A DNA stretch of 64,000 nucleotides from Tenericutes bacterium 4572_104 (GTDB lineage: Bacteria > Bacillota_I > Bacilli_A > Izemoplasmatales > UBA5603), in NCBI GenBank assembly GCA_002084435.1, contig NBLG01000004.1, positions 38,604 to 102,603 of the forward strand, written 5' to 3'. Below are positions 26,799 through 35,604 of the stretch, piece by piece. Positions within the stretch are counted from its first letter, which is position 1, and each line of letters begins with the position of its first letter. The notes beneath the pieces are model-generated. The model did not search any database and was not told the DNA's origin. It was given only the letters and a program-made list of their open reading frames with translations. The position numbers and the translations under genes were made by a program.

Positions 26799-28728
26799 TT
26801 GTCTTCACCCCAATTTCAAAATCATCATCATTTTCAAATGAAACAAAGTTATCTATCCATTCTTTCCTTGGCTCAACTTTATCGCCCATTAAAACAGAAA
26901 TTCTTTGTTCTGCGTCAGCTAAATTATCTATTTTAACTTGAATTAGTGATCTCGTTTTCGGATTCATTGTAGTATCCCATAATTGGATTGAATTCATTTC
27001 GCCTAAGCCTTTATAGCGCTGAATAGTATAGGTTTTCATTTTCTTACATATATTTTCTCTTTGTATTTCATCCCAAGCATAAAAATCACCTTTTTGTTTA
27101 GAAGATATTTTATATAAAGGTGGTAATGCTATATAAAGTTTACCCGCTTCAATTAATTCAGGCATATAGCGGAAAAAGAAAGTAATTAATAATACTTGAA
27201 TATGAGCTCCATCCGTATCGGCATCAGTCATAATAATAATTTTATTATAATTAGCTTTATTAAGGTTGAAATCACTTCCTATTCCCGCTCCAATAGTGCT
27301 TATAATAGTAGCGATTTCTTCGTTTTTCAATACATCTTCAATCTTTTGTTTTTCAGCGTTAATTACCTTACCTCTTAAAGGTAAGATAGCTTGAAAAGTT
27401 CTATCTCTTCCTTGCTTAGCTGAACCCCCTGCGGAATCTCCCTCTACTAGAAACAATTCATTAATCGCAGGATTTTTTGTGCTTGTTGGAGCTAGTTTAC
27501 CTGAAAGAATAGTTTCTTTCTTCTTAATCTTTTTCACAAGCCTTGCGTCTTCTCTAGCCTTTCTTGCGGCTTCCCAGGCTTGTCTAGCTCTTACAGCTTT
27601 TTCTAATAATTTATTGGATATCGAAGGATTTTCTGTCAAATAAATATTTAATTTTTCAGAAACAATAGCTTCAACTGATGGCCTTGCCTCAGGAGAACCT
27701 AATTTGTTTTTAGTTTGTCCTTCAAACTGTAATAAATTTTCAGGTATTCTAATAGAAATTATCGCAGTAAGGCCTTCTCTTACATGAGTTCCTTCTAAGG
27801 AAGCATCTCTTTCTTTGATTATATTCATTCGTCTTCCATAATCATTAAAGATTTTAGTGAAAGCTGATTTAAATCCTGTCTCGTGCGTTCCTCCATCTCT
27901 AGTTCTTATATTATTTACAAATGAGATTATATTATCAGAATACTGTTTAGTATATTGAAAAGCTACTTCGACTTCAATTCCATTTTGTTTTCCAGAAAAA
28001 TAAACTGTTTTATGTAAAGGTACCTTGTTCTTATTAATAAATTCAATATATTCCTTTATTCCATTTTCGAAAAGGAAGGTTCTTCTCTGTTTTGAACGAT
28101 AATCAATTAATTGTATCTTCAATCCCTTAATTAAAAATGCACTTTCTCTTACGCGTTCTTCTACTGTTTGGAAATTAAATAAAGTCGTGGAAAAAATAGT
28201 TTGATCTGGTTTAAACCAAACTTCAGTTCCCTTCTTTTTTGTTTCTCCCATAACTATTAAATCTTTGACCTTTTTTCCGCCGTTTTCAAATCGCATTTGG
28301 TAAATTAAACCATCGCGATAAACTGTAACTTCTAGAAATTCACAGAGTGCATTTACAACTGAAGCTCCAACTCCGTGAAGCCCTCCTGAAACTTTATAAG
28401 CACCATTAGAATTAAACTTTCCGCCAGCGTGGAGTTTAGTGAAGATAACTTCTACTCCTGATACACCTGATGAATGCATATCTACAGGCATACCTCTACC
28501 ATCATCAGAAACTCTAATAGAATTATCTTCGAGGATTTCAACTTTTATTAATTTCCCATAACCAGCAAGCACTTCGTCGATAGAATTATCAATAACTTCC
28601 CAAACTAAATGATGAAGGCCGCGAGAGTCAGTTGACCCAACATACATCCCAGGACGTTTTCTAACTGCTTCTAAACCTTCAAGAATTTGAATCGATTTTG
28701 CATTATAGGTATTGTTTTGTTTTGCCAT
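26782..28728 (-). CDS. parE: Topoisomerase IV subunit B
   Basis: ATPase subunit of topoisomerase IV. 648 residues with the GHKL ATP site ([41 protein letters not shown]), the transducer domain and a TOPRIM domain ([29 protein letters not shown]). The size and the parE-parC order next to divergent plsY favour topoisomerase IV rather than gyrase. Confidence 0.93.
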   Translation of the reverse strand: MAKQNNTYNAKSIQILEGLEAVRKRPGMYVGSTDSRGLHHLVWEVIDNSIDEVLAGYGKLIKVEILEDNSIRVSDDGRGMPVDMHSSGVSGVEVIFTKLHAGGKFNSNGAYKVSGGLHGVGASVVNALCEFLEVTVYRDGLIYQMRFENGGKKVKDLIVMGETKKKGTEVWFKPDQTIFSTTLFNFQTVEERVRESAFLIKGLKIQLIDYRSKQRRTFLFENGIKEYIEFINKNKVPLHKTVYFSGKQNGIEVEVAFQYTKQYSDNIISFVNNIRTRDGGTHETGFKSAFTKIFNDYGRRMNIIKERDASLEGTHVREGLTAIISIRIPENLLQFEGQTKNKLGSPEARPSVEAIVSEKLNIYLTENPSISNKLLEKAVRARQAWEAARKAREDARLVKKIKKKETILSGKLAPTSTKNPAINELFLVEGDSAGGSAKQGRDRTFQAILPLRGKVINAEKQKIEDVLKNEEIATIISTIGAGIGSDFNLNKANYNKIIIMTDADTDGAHIQVLLITFFFRYMPELIEAGKLYIALPPLYKISSKQKGDFYAWDEIQRENICKKMKTYTIQRYKGLGEMNSIQLWDTTMNPKTRSLIQVKIDNLADAEQRISVLMGDKVEPRKEWIDNFVSFENDDDFEIGVKTNEKIY

Positions 28729-28757
28729 AAAATCTGCCCCTTTATTATCTATTAAAT

Positions 28758-28766
28758 ATTATATCA
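28758..28766 (-). promoter_or_regulatory. Extended -10 promoter of parE-parC
   Basis: TGA-TATAAT on the minus strand about 30 bases upstream of the parE start; no recognisable -35. Confidence 0.5.
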
Positions 28767-28804
28767 AATTTATTGGCTTTTTTCTTTATTTTTTGGCTTT
28801 TTTT

Positions 28805-28813
28805 TGGTATAAT
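28805..28813 (+). promoter_or_regulatory. Extended -10 promoter of plsY
   Basis: TGG-TATAAT on the plus strand, giving a leader of about 110 bases before plsY. Upstream the segment TTGGCTTTTTT occurs twice (about 28773 and 28793). Confidence 0.55.
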
Positions 28814-28894
28814 TTAGGCTATTAGAAAAAGAAGTTAAAATAGTATTTGTTATTCCATCATAGAGATTTAGATTTATAATTTAAGGAAGGAGTT

Positions 28895-28920
28895 TATAAT
28901 TAATAATATTATTAATTATA
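28895..28920. repeat. Perfect 26-bp palindrome between the Shine-Dalgarno and start of plsY
   Basis: Every base from 28895 to 28920 is symmetrical (centre ...AATATT...), all A/T. It directly follows the strong ribosome site AAGGAAGGAG (28883-28892), and the plsY ATG comes ten bases after it. Folding it out would leave a normal 12-base spacing. Confidence 0.8.
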
Positions 28921-28930
28921 CATAGTAAAA

Positions 28931-29563
28931 ATGTTAAAGTATATTTTAGTTTTATTAGCGTATCTATTAGGGTCGATTCCCTTTTCGTATATCTTAGGTG
29001 AGTATTTTAGACATGATGATATTAGAAAACACGGTAGTGGTAATATTGGAACCACTAATGCTTTTAGAGTATTTGGTAAAATGATAGGGGTTTCTGTACT
29101 CATACTCGATGTACTTAAAAGTGGATTATTATTGTTTTTAATTAAAAATGATATTATCTTCGCAGATAAAGAATTATTTCATCCTCTAATCTATGGTTTC
29201 GCATCAGTATTGGGGCATATCTTCCCTGTTTGGTTTAAATTTAGGGGTGGTAAAGGGGTCGCTACTTCTTTTGGCCTTTTATTAGCCTATTCTCCAATTA
29301 CTGCGCTTGCTTTAATTCCTATGTTTATCGTAATAACAGTTTTAACAAGATATGTATCACTAGCCTCAACTTTTTCAACTTTAACAGCTGCGTATCTTGG
29401 AACTTTCTTATATATTTATAGTAATAGTACTGATTATAATTTAATATTTATGGTTATTCTGATTTTAATTACACTTCTGATTTTTGTACGCCATAGATCT
29501 AATTTCAAAAGAATTAGAAATGGTACTGAAAATAAAATTACTATAGGTAAAAAACCATATTAA
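28931..29563 (+). CDS. plsY: Glycerol-3-phosphate acyltransferase PlsY
   Basis: Membrane enzyme that transfers the acyl group of acyl-phosphate to glycerol 3-phosphate, first step of phospholipid synthesis. 210 residues, about five to six helices, with the motifs AYLLGSIPFSYILG, HGSGNIGTTNAFRVFG and FRGGKGVATSFG. No ribosome site lies close to the ATG: the nearest is 38 bases upstream, beyond a palindrome (see 28895-28920). No in-frame alternative start is better. Divergent from parE. Confidence 0.94.
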   Translation: MLKYILVLLAYLLGSIPFSYILGEYFRHDDIRKHGSGNIGTTNAFRVFGKMIGVSVLILDVLKSGLLLFLIKNDIIFADKELFHPLIYGFASVLGHIFPVWFKFRGGKGVATSFGLLLAYSPITALALIPMFIVITVLTRYVSLASTFSTLTAAYLGTFLYIYSNSTDYNLIFMVILILITLLIFVRHRSNFKRIRNGTENKITIGKKPY

Positions 29564-29564
29564 A

Positions 29565-29588
29565 AAAATAGCCAAAATCGGCTATTTT
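29565..29588. terminator. Bidirectional terminator between plsY and the YneF-family gene
   Basis: AAAATAGCC / GGCTATTTT with a six-base loop, A run before and T run after, at the meeting point of two converging genes. Confidence 0.85.
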
Positions 29589-29802
29589 ATTTTGCTTGTT
29601 TCATGCTTTGCATTACTTGACGAACTTGTTTTTCAGATGGTTTTCTTCCCATTTGGCTCATCATTGCACGAATCATATTTTCATTAATTGGCGGATTTTT
29701 ATCTAGGTATCGTTTAAAATAACCCCTAGATAGGAAAAACCCAATTATGGCTCCTACTATAAGAGTTACAATAGGCAAAACGATTTCTAACCATAGTGGC
29801 AT
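29587..29802 (-). CDS. YneF/UPF0154 family membrane protein
   Basis: 71 residues: one N-terminal transmembrane helix (VLPIVTLIVGAIIGFFLSR) followed by the conserved cytosolic part YLDKNPPINENMIRAMMSQMGRKPSEKQV that defines UPF0154. The function is not established. A TTGCAA-17-TAAAAT promoter lies 30-60 bases upstream and GGAG precedes the ATG. Confidence 0.85.
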   Translation of the reverse strand: MPLWLEIVLPIVTLIVGAIIGFFLSRGYFKRYLDKNPPINENMIRAMMSQMGRKPSEKQVRQVMQSMKQAK

Positions 29803-29899
29803 ATAATCACTCCTTTATCAAACAAACCTATTTTACCAAAATCAAACCTCTATTGCAAGATTTTTCGTTTCTGTTTTTTAAAATTTTAAAAAATAAATG

Positions 29900-29928
29900 T
29901 TTACAAATTGGCTAGAGATTGTTACAAT
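29900..29928 (+). promoter_or_regulatory. Promoter of the ferredoxin gene
   Basis: TTTACA (29900-29905) and TACAAT (29923-29928) with a 17-base spacer, 36 bases upstream of the start codon. Confidence 0.8.
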
Positions 29929-29963
29929 ATATATGGATTAAATACGCATTAGGAGGAATTATT

Positions 29964-30131
29964 ATGCCAAGAAAAATTTTAGATACATGTATTGCTTGTG
30001 GTTCTTGTAAGGAAGAGTGTCCTGTTGATTGCATCGAAGAAGGAGATATCTACGTAATCGATCCAGATGCTTGCATCGATTGTGGTGCTTGCGAAGCTGC
30101 TTGTCCTGTTGACTGTATAATTGTTGAATAA
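29964..30131 (+). CDS. 2[4Fe-4S] ferredoxin
   Basis: Small electron carrier of 55 residues with two cluster motifs, CIACGSCKEECPVDC and CIDCGACEAACPVDC, the clostridial type. I use ATG 29964 because AGGAGGAAT lies upstream; the frame is open further back but without a ribosome site. It is a single-gene unit with its own promoter and terminator; electron partners are not in the window. Confidence 0.95.
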   Translation: MPRKILDTCIACGSCKEECPVDCIEEGDIYVIDPDACIDCGACEAACPVDCIIVE

Positions 30132-30143
30132 TTTAATACCAAT

Positions 30144-30174
30144 AAAAAATAGCGGAGTTTTTCCGCTATTTTTT
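30144..30174. terminator. Bidirectional terminator between ferredoxin and the marR-type gene
   Basis: Thirteen-base stem (AAAAAATAGCGGA / TCCGCTATTTTTT) with a five-base loop between converging genes. Confidence 0.88.
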
Positions 30175-30191
30175 ATTGTACTTGAAAGCAT

Positions 30192-30641
30192 CTATTTTTT
30201 AAAGTAAGAAGAGAGTTTTTGAAGGGAGGAAATTAATAGTTCATCTTCTTCTAATTTTAAATCATTAAAAACAGAATTAATCATTTCATTATGAAAATCA
30301 TTATGTTTTTCTAAAACTTCTTCAGCTTTTGGTAAAATTCCTATTATAACTTTTCTGCGATCTTCTGAATCTCTTTCTCTTGACACATATCCCTTTTGAT
30401 ATAAAGTATTTACAGAAACTGTTAAAGACCCTACAGTTATCCCTAATTTATTCGCTACATTAGTCATAGTAGATTCTTCAGTTTTAGTTATCGCTTCTAA
30501 TACATGAATCTCACTCATAGATAGTTTTACCCCTTTTTCTTTAAGGTACTCACTTTCAATAGCGAGAATTCTATTAAATATATCAACCAACAATTCATTA
30601 ACAATTGATCTAGCTTCCCTAAGTTTATCTTTCTCGTTCAA
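30192..30641 (-). CDS. MarR family regulator, possibly FabT-like
   Basis: 149 residues with a MarR winged helix (MTNVANKLGITVGSLTVSVNTLYQKGYVSRERDSEDRRKVI). It starts at TTG inside the 3' end of the DegV gene (17-base overlap, weak AGGT site), so the two are coupled. In Firmicutes a MarR protein next to fatty-acid genes is often FabT, the repressor of fatty-acid synthesis. A palindrome of FabT-box form at 31504-31518 supports that; a general MarR role is the alternative. Confidence 0.8.
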   Translation of the reverse strand: MNEKDKLREARSIVNELLVDIFNRILAIESEYLKEKGVKLSMSEIHVLEAITKTEESTMTNVANKLGITVGSLTVSVNTLYQKGYVSRERDSEDRRKVIIGILPKAEEVLEKHNDFHNEMINSVFNDLKLEEDELLISSLQKLSSYFKK

Positions 30642-31473
30642 TATAACCTACCCCCATAGTACCAGGGCCTGCGTGACAACCCACAACAGGTGTTAATGGA
30701 ATTAATAATATATCTTTTAATCCTTCAGCTTCATATTCTGATTTGAGTTCTTTCATTTCTTCTAAATTATTAGTGTAAATAATAAAGAAAATAACATCCT
30801 TATCTTTGATTTCATTAAATAATATTTTTTTCATTTCGTTGCGTGCTTTTTTAGTTGTCCTTATTTTAGTGAGGCTTTCAACCTTACCTCTAGCACTAAC
30901 TTCTAAAAGCGGTTTTATTTTTAATAGAGATCCTATAAATCCACTAGCATTAGATAACCTTCCATTTTTAACAAGATACTTCAAAGTATCAACTGTTACA
31001 TATATATGATTGTGATCTCTAATATATTCTAATCTTTTTAAAATTTCTTTAACTGACTTTCCTTCGTCAGCCATTTTTTTAGCTTCTAAAGCCATGCTAG
31101 CTTCTACATAAGATAATGATAGAGAATCGAATACATGTACATCAAAATCTACCATATCCGCCGCAAGTTTAGCGTTTTGATAAGTTCCACTTAATTCATT
31201 TGAAATAGTAATGATTATTAGTTCTTCATAACCAGCATCATGCATTTCATTATATAAATTAACTAAATATCCAGTACTTGTTTGTGCAGTATGAATATCT
31301 AAGTCTGGATTATTATCCAATCGACTATAAAATTCATCTGAGCTAATATCTACAAAATCCTCATATTCTTCTTCTTCGATAACCAATAAAGAGCGGAATA
31401 TTCTAATTTCTTTATCGTATTCTAAATAATCTAATCCTGAATTCCCGCAAACTGCAACCCCAATTTTGCCCAT
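30625..31473 (-). CDS. DegV family fatty-acid-binding protein (FakB type)
   Basis: Binds a fatty acid and presents it to the kinase FakA for phosphorylation. 282 residues with DIHTAQTSTGYLVNLYNEM, the TISNELSGTYQNAKLAA motif and VVGCHAGPGTMGVGY near the C-terminus, all DegV landmarks. FakA is not in the window. ATG with GGAGAAG upstream. First gene of a two-gene unit with the MarR regulator. Confidence 0.9.
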   Translation of the reverse strand: MGKIGVAVCGNSGLDYLEYDKEIRIFRSLLVIEEEEYEDFVDISSDEFYSRLDNNPDLDIHTAQTSTGYLVNLYNEMHDAGYEELIIITISNELSGTYQNAKLAADMVDFDVHVFDSLSLSYVEASMALEAKKMADEGKSVKEILKRLEYIRDHNHIYVTVDTLKYLVKNGRLSNASGFIGSLLKIKPLLEVSARGKVESLTKIRTTKKARNEMKKILFNEIKDKDVIFFIIYTNNLEEMKELKSEYEAEGLKDILLIPLTPVVGCHAGPGTMGVGYIERER

Positions 31474-31503
31474 ATCTTCTCCTTATTATTTTAATTTCAA
31501 ATA

Positions 31504-31518
31504 CTTTGAACTTCAAAG
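31504..31518. promoter_or_regulatory. FabT-like operator at the degV-marR promoter
   Basis: Palindrome CTTTGAACTTCAAAG, two bases from the -10 box on the transcribed side. The form TTTGA-N3-TCAAA matches the known FabT box pattern. Binding by the adjacent MarR protein is inferred. Confidence 0.6.
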
Positions 31519-31520
31519 AT

Positions 31521-31549
31521 ATTCTATCATAAATTATATATATTATCAA
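31521..31549 (-). promoter_or_regulatory. Promoter of the degV-marR unit
   Basis: TTGATA (31544-31549) and TAGAAT (31521-31526) on the minus strand, 17-base spacer. Confidence 0.75.
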
Positions 31550-31790
31550 GTATGTTTGTGAAATTGCAAAAAAAAAATAAACTATAATATAATCTTATAA
31601 ATTTAAATTGTTAAGCTTTTATAAAATATATAAATGAATGTACAAAATAGTTCTTCGTTTTTCTAAGTGAAATAAACCCCTGATGTTCTTGCTTTAGTAA
31701 TTTATTATTGTTTTTATGTGTTGAAAATATTTTTTTTCATTCTTTTACATATTTATCTAGATTTTTCTTATTTTTGTTGGTTTAATAAAA
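31550..31790. other. Gene-free AT-rich stretch upstream of degV
   Basis: Part of a 379-base gap between degV and osmC. Apart from the promoter and operator at one end and a terminator at the other I see no open frame of note, RNA gene or repeat; only poly-A/T runs. Confidence 0.6.
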
Positions 31791-31847
31791 AAAAGGACCT
31801 TAGCCCTAAAAATCTTATCTGATTTTCATTACATTATAGGTCCTTTT
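31791..31847 (-). terminator. Long-loop terminator of osmC
   Basis: AAAAGGACCT / AGGTCCTTTT ten-base stem; the 37-base loop can itself pair (AAAATC with GATTTT). On the minus strand a run of eight T follows. Ends just behind the osmC stop. Confidence 0.75.
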
Positions 31848-31852
31848 ATTAA

Positions 31853-32293
31853 TTAGTCTATTACTACGCCTGATTTAACTAGCCTTACTTTATTGCCTAT
31901 AGTATCCCCAATAGGGCAATGTTTCTCAATGAACTCTGAAAATTTTTCCATTTTCTCTTGAGGTTCATCTGTCTTAAAATGCATTGTAAAACGAATTTCT
32001 TGGAATCCAGATCTTACATCAGCTAATCCCATAAATCCATCAAGGTCAATATCGCCCTCAATTTCAACATGAAATTCTTCAAATTTAATGTCTTGAGATT
32101 CCGCAAAAGCTGCAGCCACAATAGCTTGACATCCACCAAGAGCACATAAAAGTAATTCAACAGGGCTCATTGCTTTATTTGTTCCGCCCAATTTTATTGG
32201 CTCATCAATTAAAATCTTAAAATTTCTTGATTCTGTAGCAACTTGCAAACCTTCTGGTAATTTTTGTGCATTTGCTTTAAATGTGGTTAACAT
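31853..32293 (-). CDS. OsmC/Ohr family protein
   Basis: Thiol-dependent peroxidase family. 146 residues with both conserved cysteines, Cys55 in ALGGCQAIVAAA and Cys126 in KHCPIGDTIGN. This is closer to the general OsmC/YhfA group than to Ohr. It would reduce organic hydroperoxides in the cytosol. Single-gene unit; a promoter and a leader hairpin precede it. Confidence 0.88.
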   Translation of the reverse strand: MLTTFKANAQKLPEGLQVATESRNFKILIDEPIKLGGTNKAMSPVELLLCALGGCQAIVAAAFAESQDIKFEEFHVEIEGDIDLDGFMGLADVRSGFQEIRFTMHFKTDEPQEKMEKFSEFIEKHCPIGDTIGNKVRLVKSGVVID

Positions 32294-32310
32294 ATTGTTA
32301 CCTCTTTCTA

Positions 32311-32329
32311 TAAGGCTATTTATGCCTTA
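32311..32329 (-). promoter_or_regulatory. Leader hairpin of osmC
   Basis: Six-base stem TAAGGC / GCCTTA with a seven-base loop between the osmC promoter and ribosome site. Could stabilise or control the mRNA. Confidence 0.45.
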
Positions 32330-32335
32330 CACATA

Positions 32336-32364
32336 ATGCTAACATTTGATTTTAATTATGTCAA
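32336..32364 (-). promoter_or_regulatory. Promoter of osmC
   Basis: Perfect TTGACA (32359-32364) with a weaker TAGCAT (32336-32341), 17-base spacer, minus strand. Confidence 0.6.
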
Positions 32365-32658
32365 ACAATGTTGCTGATTATTTTTTAAAAGCAAAATATC
32401 TCTTATTATAACAACTTACATTTCAATTTAAAATTAAATTTTATATATATTATTCAAATTATAATTAACATCTTCATAAAGTGATTTTATGTTATTGCTT
32501 ATAAGTTTTGTTAGAATTAACGCAAATTTCTATATCTCTTTTTGTCAATAAAATAGAGCTAATTCCATCTAGTATTCTATAAACTAATATTATCATTATA
32601 TATTATAGGTAATGTTCTTTGAATTTTACCATGTATATAATGATAAATGAGATATCAA

Positions 32659-32763
32659 TCAACTCATTTCAAAGAAATATATCTCTTTTACTATTTTTAG
32701 TTTTGTTTCTAATAGTATTTTCTTGATTTTTAGTCCTTTACTTGCCATTGTATTTCTTCCCAT
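32659..32763 (-). pseudogene. Transposase OrfA fragment, probable IS3-type remnant
   Basis: A 34-codon frame with a good GGAGG site, reading MGRNTMASKGLKIKK then LLETKLKIVKEIYFFEMS. The KLKIVKEY-like segment is how many IS3-family OrfA proteins begin. It then ends, so only the start of the element survives; no OrfB homology is seen. The call rests on a short match. Confidence 0.45.
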
Positions 32764-32946
32764 ATAAAAATACCTCCAAAGTATCTTACTATAATCTTTT
32801 ACTCATAACCCTTTTTCTTAAAAGATTACTTTCTTTTTTTTATAGTACCTACTTTAAAGGTATCATGTCATAGTACTAACATCCTATTTAATAAACTTTT
32901 TTTATATGCCCAATAAATGGGGGTTCACTTTAATATAACTACTTTT

Positions 32947-33711
32947 TTAGTAATCTTTATATGGGTTAGTATCGATTTTAGAAGCGATAAAATCAACTTC
33001 AGAAAATTCTTTTTTCAATATTTTAATCATTGCTTCTACAAAAACAATTTCTATATGGTGACCCACATCAATAATAGTGATTCCTAATTGTTCTGCATCT
33101 AAAGCTGTATGATATGTTACGTCCCCTGTAATATAAACATCACAGTTTTTTCTCTTAGCCGCATACATATGGTGACTTCCACTTCCACCAGAAACTCCCA
33201 CCATTTTAATTAAACGGTCATCCCTACCAACAACTTTAATATTGGCTAAATTAAAAACCTTTTTAATATGATATGCAAAGTCTCTAAAAGGAGTTGGTTC
33301 AATCTTACCAAAGCGCCCTATATTATCAACTTCATCCATTAAAGCAGCATCTTTTATTCCGATTTTTTCAGCTAAAACATCGTTCATTCCACCATCACCT
33401 TGGTCGAAATTAGTATGCGCTGAATAAACTGAAATATTATGTTTAATTAGATTTTTAATCATCCATCCTTTTGGTGAGTCGAAGACAATATTTTGCATTG
33501 ATTTAAACATCAATGGATGATGAGAAATAATCAAATCAACCTTATTTTGGATTGCCTCTTTAACAACTTCTTTAGTAACATCTAAAGATATAAGTACCTT
33601 TGAAGCCTTAGAGTTTAAAGTTCCCACTTGTAATCCTGAGTTATCCCAGTCATAAGCGGTTTCTGGGGGAAATTTATTTTCTAAATAGCGAATTATTTCG
33701 ATTGAATTCAA
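32947..33711 (-). CDS. Nif3-like dinuclear metal-centre protein (YqfO)
   Basis: 254 residues from TTG 33711, which directly follows the trmK stop (TAAGTTG) with AAGGAGG upstream; a longer frame from ATG 33735 begins before that ribosome site. Motifs: WDNSGLQVG, LIISHHPLMF, SAHTNFDQGDGGMND, GDVTYHTALDAEQLGITIIDVGHHIEI, supplying metal ligands. It lacks the central insert of longer YqfO proteins. Biochemical role uncertain. Last gene of the glyQS operon. Confidence 0.88.
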   Translation of the reverse strand: MNSIEIIRYLENKFPPETAYDWDNSGLQVGTLNSKASKVLISLDVTKEVVKEAIQNKVDLIISHHPLMFKSMQNIVFDSPKGWMIKNLIKHNISVYSAHTNFDQGDGGMNDVLAEKIGIKDAALMDEVDNIGRFGKIEPTPFRDFAYHIKKVFNLANIKVVGRDDRLIKMVGVSGGSGSHHMYAAKRKNCDVYITGDVTYHTALDAEQLGITIIDVGHHIEIVFVEAMIKILKKEFSEVDFIASKIDTNPYKDY

Positions 33712-33712
33712 C

Positions 33713-34360
33713 TTAGAGTACCTCCTTAAGTTCATTAATTCTTTTAATCAATTTACTAGACTCATTTTGATTTTTTACTTTCTTTAAAGCTTTTTCAAGT
33801 GTATTAATTAATGAATTGATAAATTCTTTAAATTCAGGTGATTTATCTTTGATTATAAATGGCCCAAATTCTCGTTCTAATTTATTCAATTCCATATTTC
33901 CAGGTTCACATACTATTATTTGATAGTATTTTCCTTTATCTTTAACGAAAGTTTCTGCGATTATTTTCCAATCATTATTTTCTAAATATTCACGCAAATT
34001 TGCTTGTTCAGAATTTGGTGAAAGAATAATTCTTTTAACAAATCGCATATTGGCTTCATCAATAATCTTAGCTATAGACCTACCCCCAAGTCCAAGTATC
34101 GTAACTATATCTATATCTTCTGTCAGATATGTTAATCCATCAGCTAAAACTAATTTGATTTTATCTTCTAAGTAAGAAGCTTCTATATTTCTTCTAGCGT
34201 TTTCTAAGGGATACTTCTTATTATCTGAAGCATAAGCTCTTGAAACTAAATTGTTTTTTACAGCGTATATTGGTAAATATCCGTGGTCAGTCCCACAATC
34301 AGCGAGACAATTAAACCCTTCTATAAACTTAAAAGTTTCTTTTAAACGCTTAGAAATCAT
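33713..34360 (-). CDS. trmK: tRNA (adenine-22-N1)-methyltransferase TrmK
   Basis: Methylates A22 of tRNAs using S-adenosylmethionine. 215 residues with the SAM site [15 protein letters not shown] and the motif [15 protein letters not shown], then a helical C-terminal domain (about 160-215). Overlaps rpoD by four bases (ATGA), the usual rpoD-trmK-nif3 order. Confidence 0.9.
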   Translation of the reverse strand: MISKRLKETFKFIEGFNCLADCGTDHGYLPIYAVKNNLVSRAYASDNKKYPLENARRNIEASYLEDKIKLVLADGLTYLTEDIDIVTILGLGGRSIAKIIDEANMRFVKRIILSPNSEQANLREYLENNDWKIIAETFVKDKGKYYQIIVCEPGNMELNKLEREFGPFIIKDKSPEFKEFINSLINTLEKALKKVKNQNESSKLIKRINELKEVL

Positions 34361-35604
34361 CTATGATAACCATTATGAAAATCTTTTAATTTCTTTGATC
34401 TTGTTGGTGTACGTAATTTTCTAATAGCTTTAGCTTCTATCTGTCTAATTCTCTCACGAGTAACATTAAATTCTTTACCTACTTCTTCAAGTGTACGTGA
34501 TTTACCATCTAATAAACCAAAACGCATGCGCAAAACTTTTTCTTCACGGTCTGTCAAAGTACCTAAGGCTGCATCAAGTTCGCGTTTTAACATCTCTTTT
34601 GATGTATATTCATATGGAGTTAAGATATCGGTATCTGGAATAAAATCTCCTAATGATGAATCCTCTTCTTCGCCTACAGGTGATTCTAAAGAAATTGGTT
34701 CTTGAGCAGTTTTTTGAATTGCTTGAACTCTTTCAACAGTGATTCCCATTTCCGCTGCGACTTCTTCTTGAGTAGGTTCTCTTTTAAGTTTTTGCGTAAG
34801 TGTTCTCTGAGTTCTAACCATTTTATTGATGGTTTCAACCATATGAACTGGAATTCTAATTGTTCTTGCTTGATCAGCTATAGCTCTTGTGATAGCTTGA
34901 CGAATCCACCATGTTGCATAGGTAGAAAATTTATATCCCTTTGTATAATCAAATTTGCCTACAGCTTTTATAAGGCCCATATTACCTTCTTGAATTAAAT
35001 CTAAGAATTGAAGCCCTCTTGAAACATAACGCTTAGCTATAGAAACAACTAAACGTAGATTAGCTTCAACGAGTTTTGAACTAGCGAAATCTCCTCTTTT
35101 TACTAGCTCTTCATATTCAGCTAATTCTTCTAAAGTAACATCTATACCCTGTTGTTTTTTATATTCAAATTCTAGTTTTGCTTTTTTAGCTCTGTCTACT
35201 AATACGGCTAAATCATATTCTTCTTCACTTGTAAGTAATTCAACTCTTCCTATCTCTTTTAAGTACATTCTAACTGGGTCATCAACTTTAATCGATACTA
35301 AAGAATCGAATTTTTTTTCTTTCATTAATTCTTCTTCTATCTCTTTAGAAAAATTTTTATTTAATTCAATATCCTTTGCTTTAACGATATCTTCAGATAT
35401 TTCATCTAAACTTACTACATGTTCTGTATCATCGTTCACATCGAAAAAATCAGGTGGTAACATTCCCTTTCTTGCAATAATTTCTACTAAATAATCATAA
35501 TCTTTTGGATGTTTATCTAAAACCTTAAGAATTTCATCTTTAGTTAAATATCCTTGTTTATCAAATTTAGTTTCTAACATTTCAATAACTTGATTTTTGT
35601 TCAT
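34357..35604 (-). CDS. rpoD: RNA polymerase primary sigma factor (sigma A)
   Basis: Directs RNA polymerase to -35/-10 promoters of the kind seen throughout this window. 415 residues: region 1.1 (about 1-80), region 2 with [18 protein letters not shown] and [10 protein letters not shown], region 3, and region 4 with the [26 protein letters not shown] behind GAAGGGAG; it overlaps dnaG by 23 bases. Confidence 0.97.
   Translation of the reverse strand: MNKNQVIEMLETKFDKQGYLTKDEILKVLDKHPKDYDYLVEIIARKGMLPPDFFDVNDDTEHVVSLDEISEDIVKAKDIELNKNFSKEIEEELMKEKKFDSLVSIKVDDPVRMYLKEIGRVELLTSEEEYDLAVLVDRAKKAKLEFEYKKQQGIDVTLEELAEYEELVKRGDFASSKLVEANLRLVVSIAKRYVSRGLQFLDLIQEGNMGLIKAVGKFDYTKGYKFSTYATWWIRQAITRAIADQARTIRIPVHMVETINKMVRTQRTLTQKLKREPTQEEVAAEMGITVERVQAIQKTAQEPISLESPVGEEEDSSLGDFIPDTDILTPYEYTSKEMLKRELDAALGTLTDREEKVLRMRFGLLDGKSRTLEEVGKEFNVTRERIRQIEAKAIRKLRTPTRSKKLKDFHNGYHR

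Larger units (their letters stand above)
32294..32946. other. 653-base gap with an IS remnant
   Basis: Holds the osmC promoter and leader hairpin (32311-32364), a gene-free AT-rich part (about 32366-32658), a transposase start fragment (32659-32763) and about 180 bases of its upstream region with an IS-end-like AACCCCC (about 32922 on the minus strand). A 34-codon frame at 32492-32596 on the minus strand has no supporting signals. Confidence 0.6.

Noticed and set aside
24150..28728. gyrB-gyrA instead of parE-parC
   Set aside because: Gene overlap, sizes and the divergent plsY neighbour fit topoisomerase IV; still, a tree would settle it.
32492..32596. 34-codon minus-strand frame in the gap upstream of nif3
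   Set aside because: No ribosome site, no recognisable protein and no neighbours in frame; likely chance.
31655..32945. AAGTGAAATAAACCCC near 31660 (plus) and AAGTGAACCCCC near 32925 (minus) as terminal repeats of an element carrying osmC
   Set aside because: Matches need a gap and are short; osmC has its own promoter and terminator and no transposase of full length is present.
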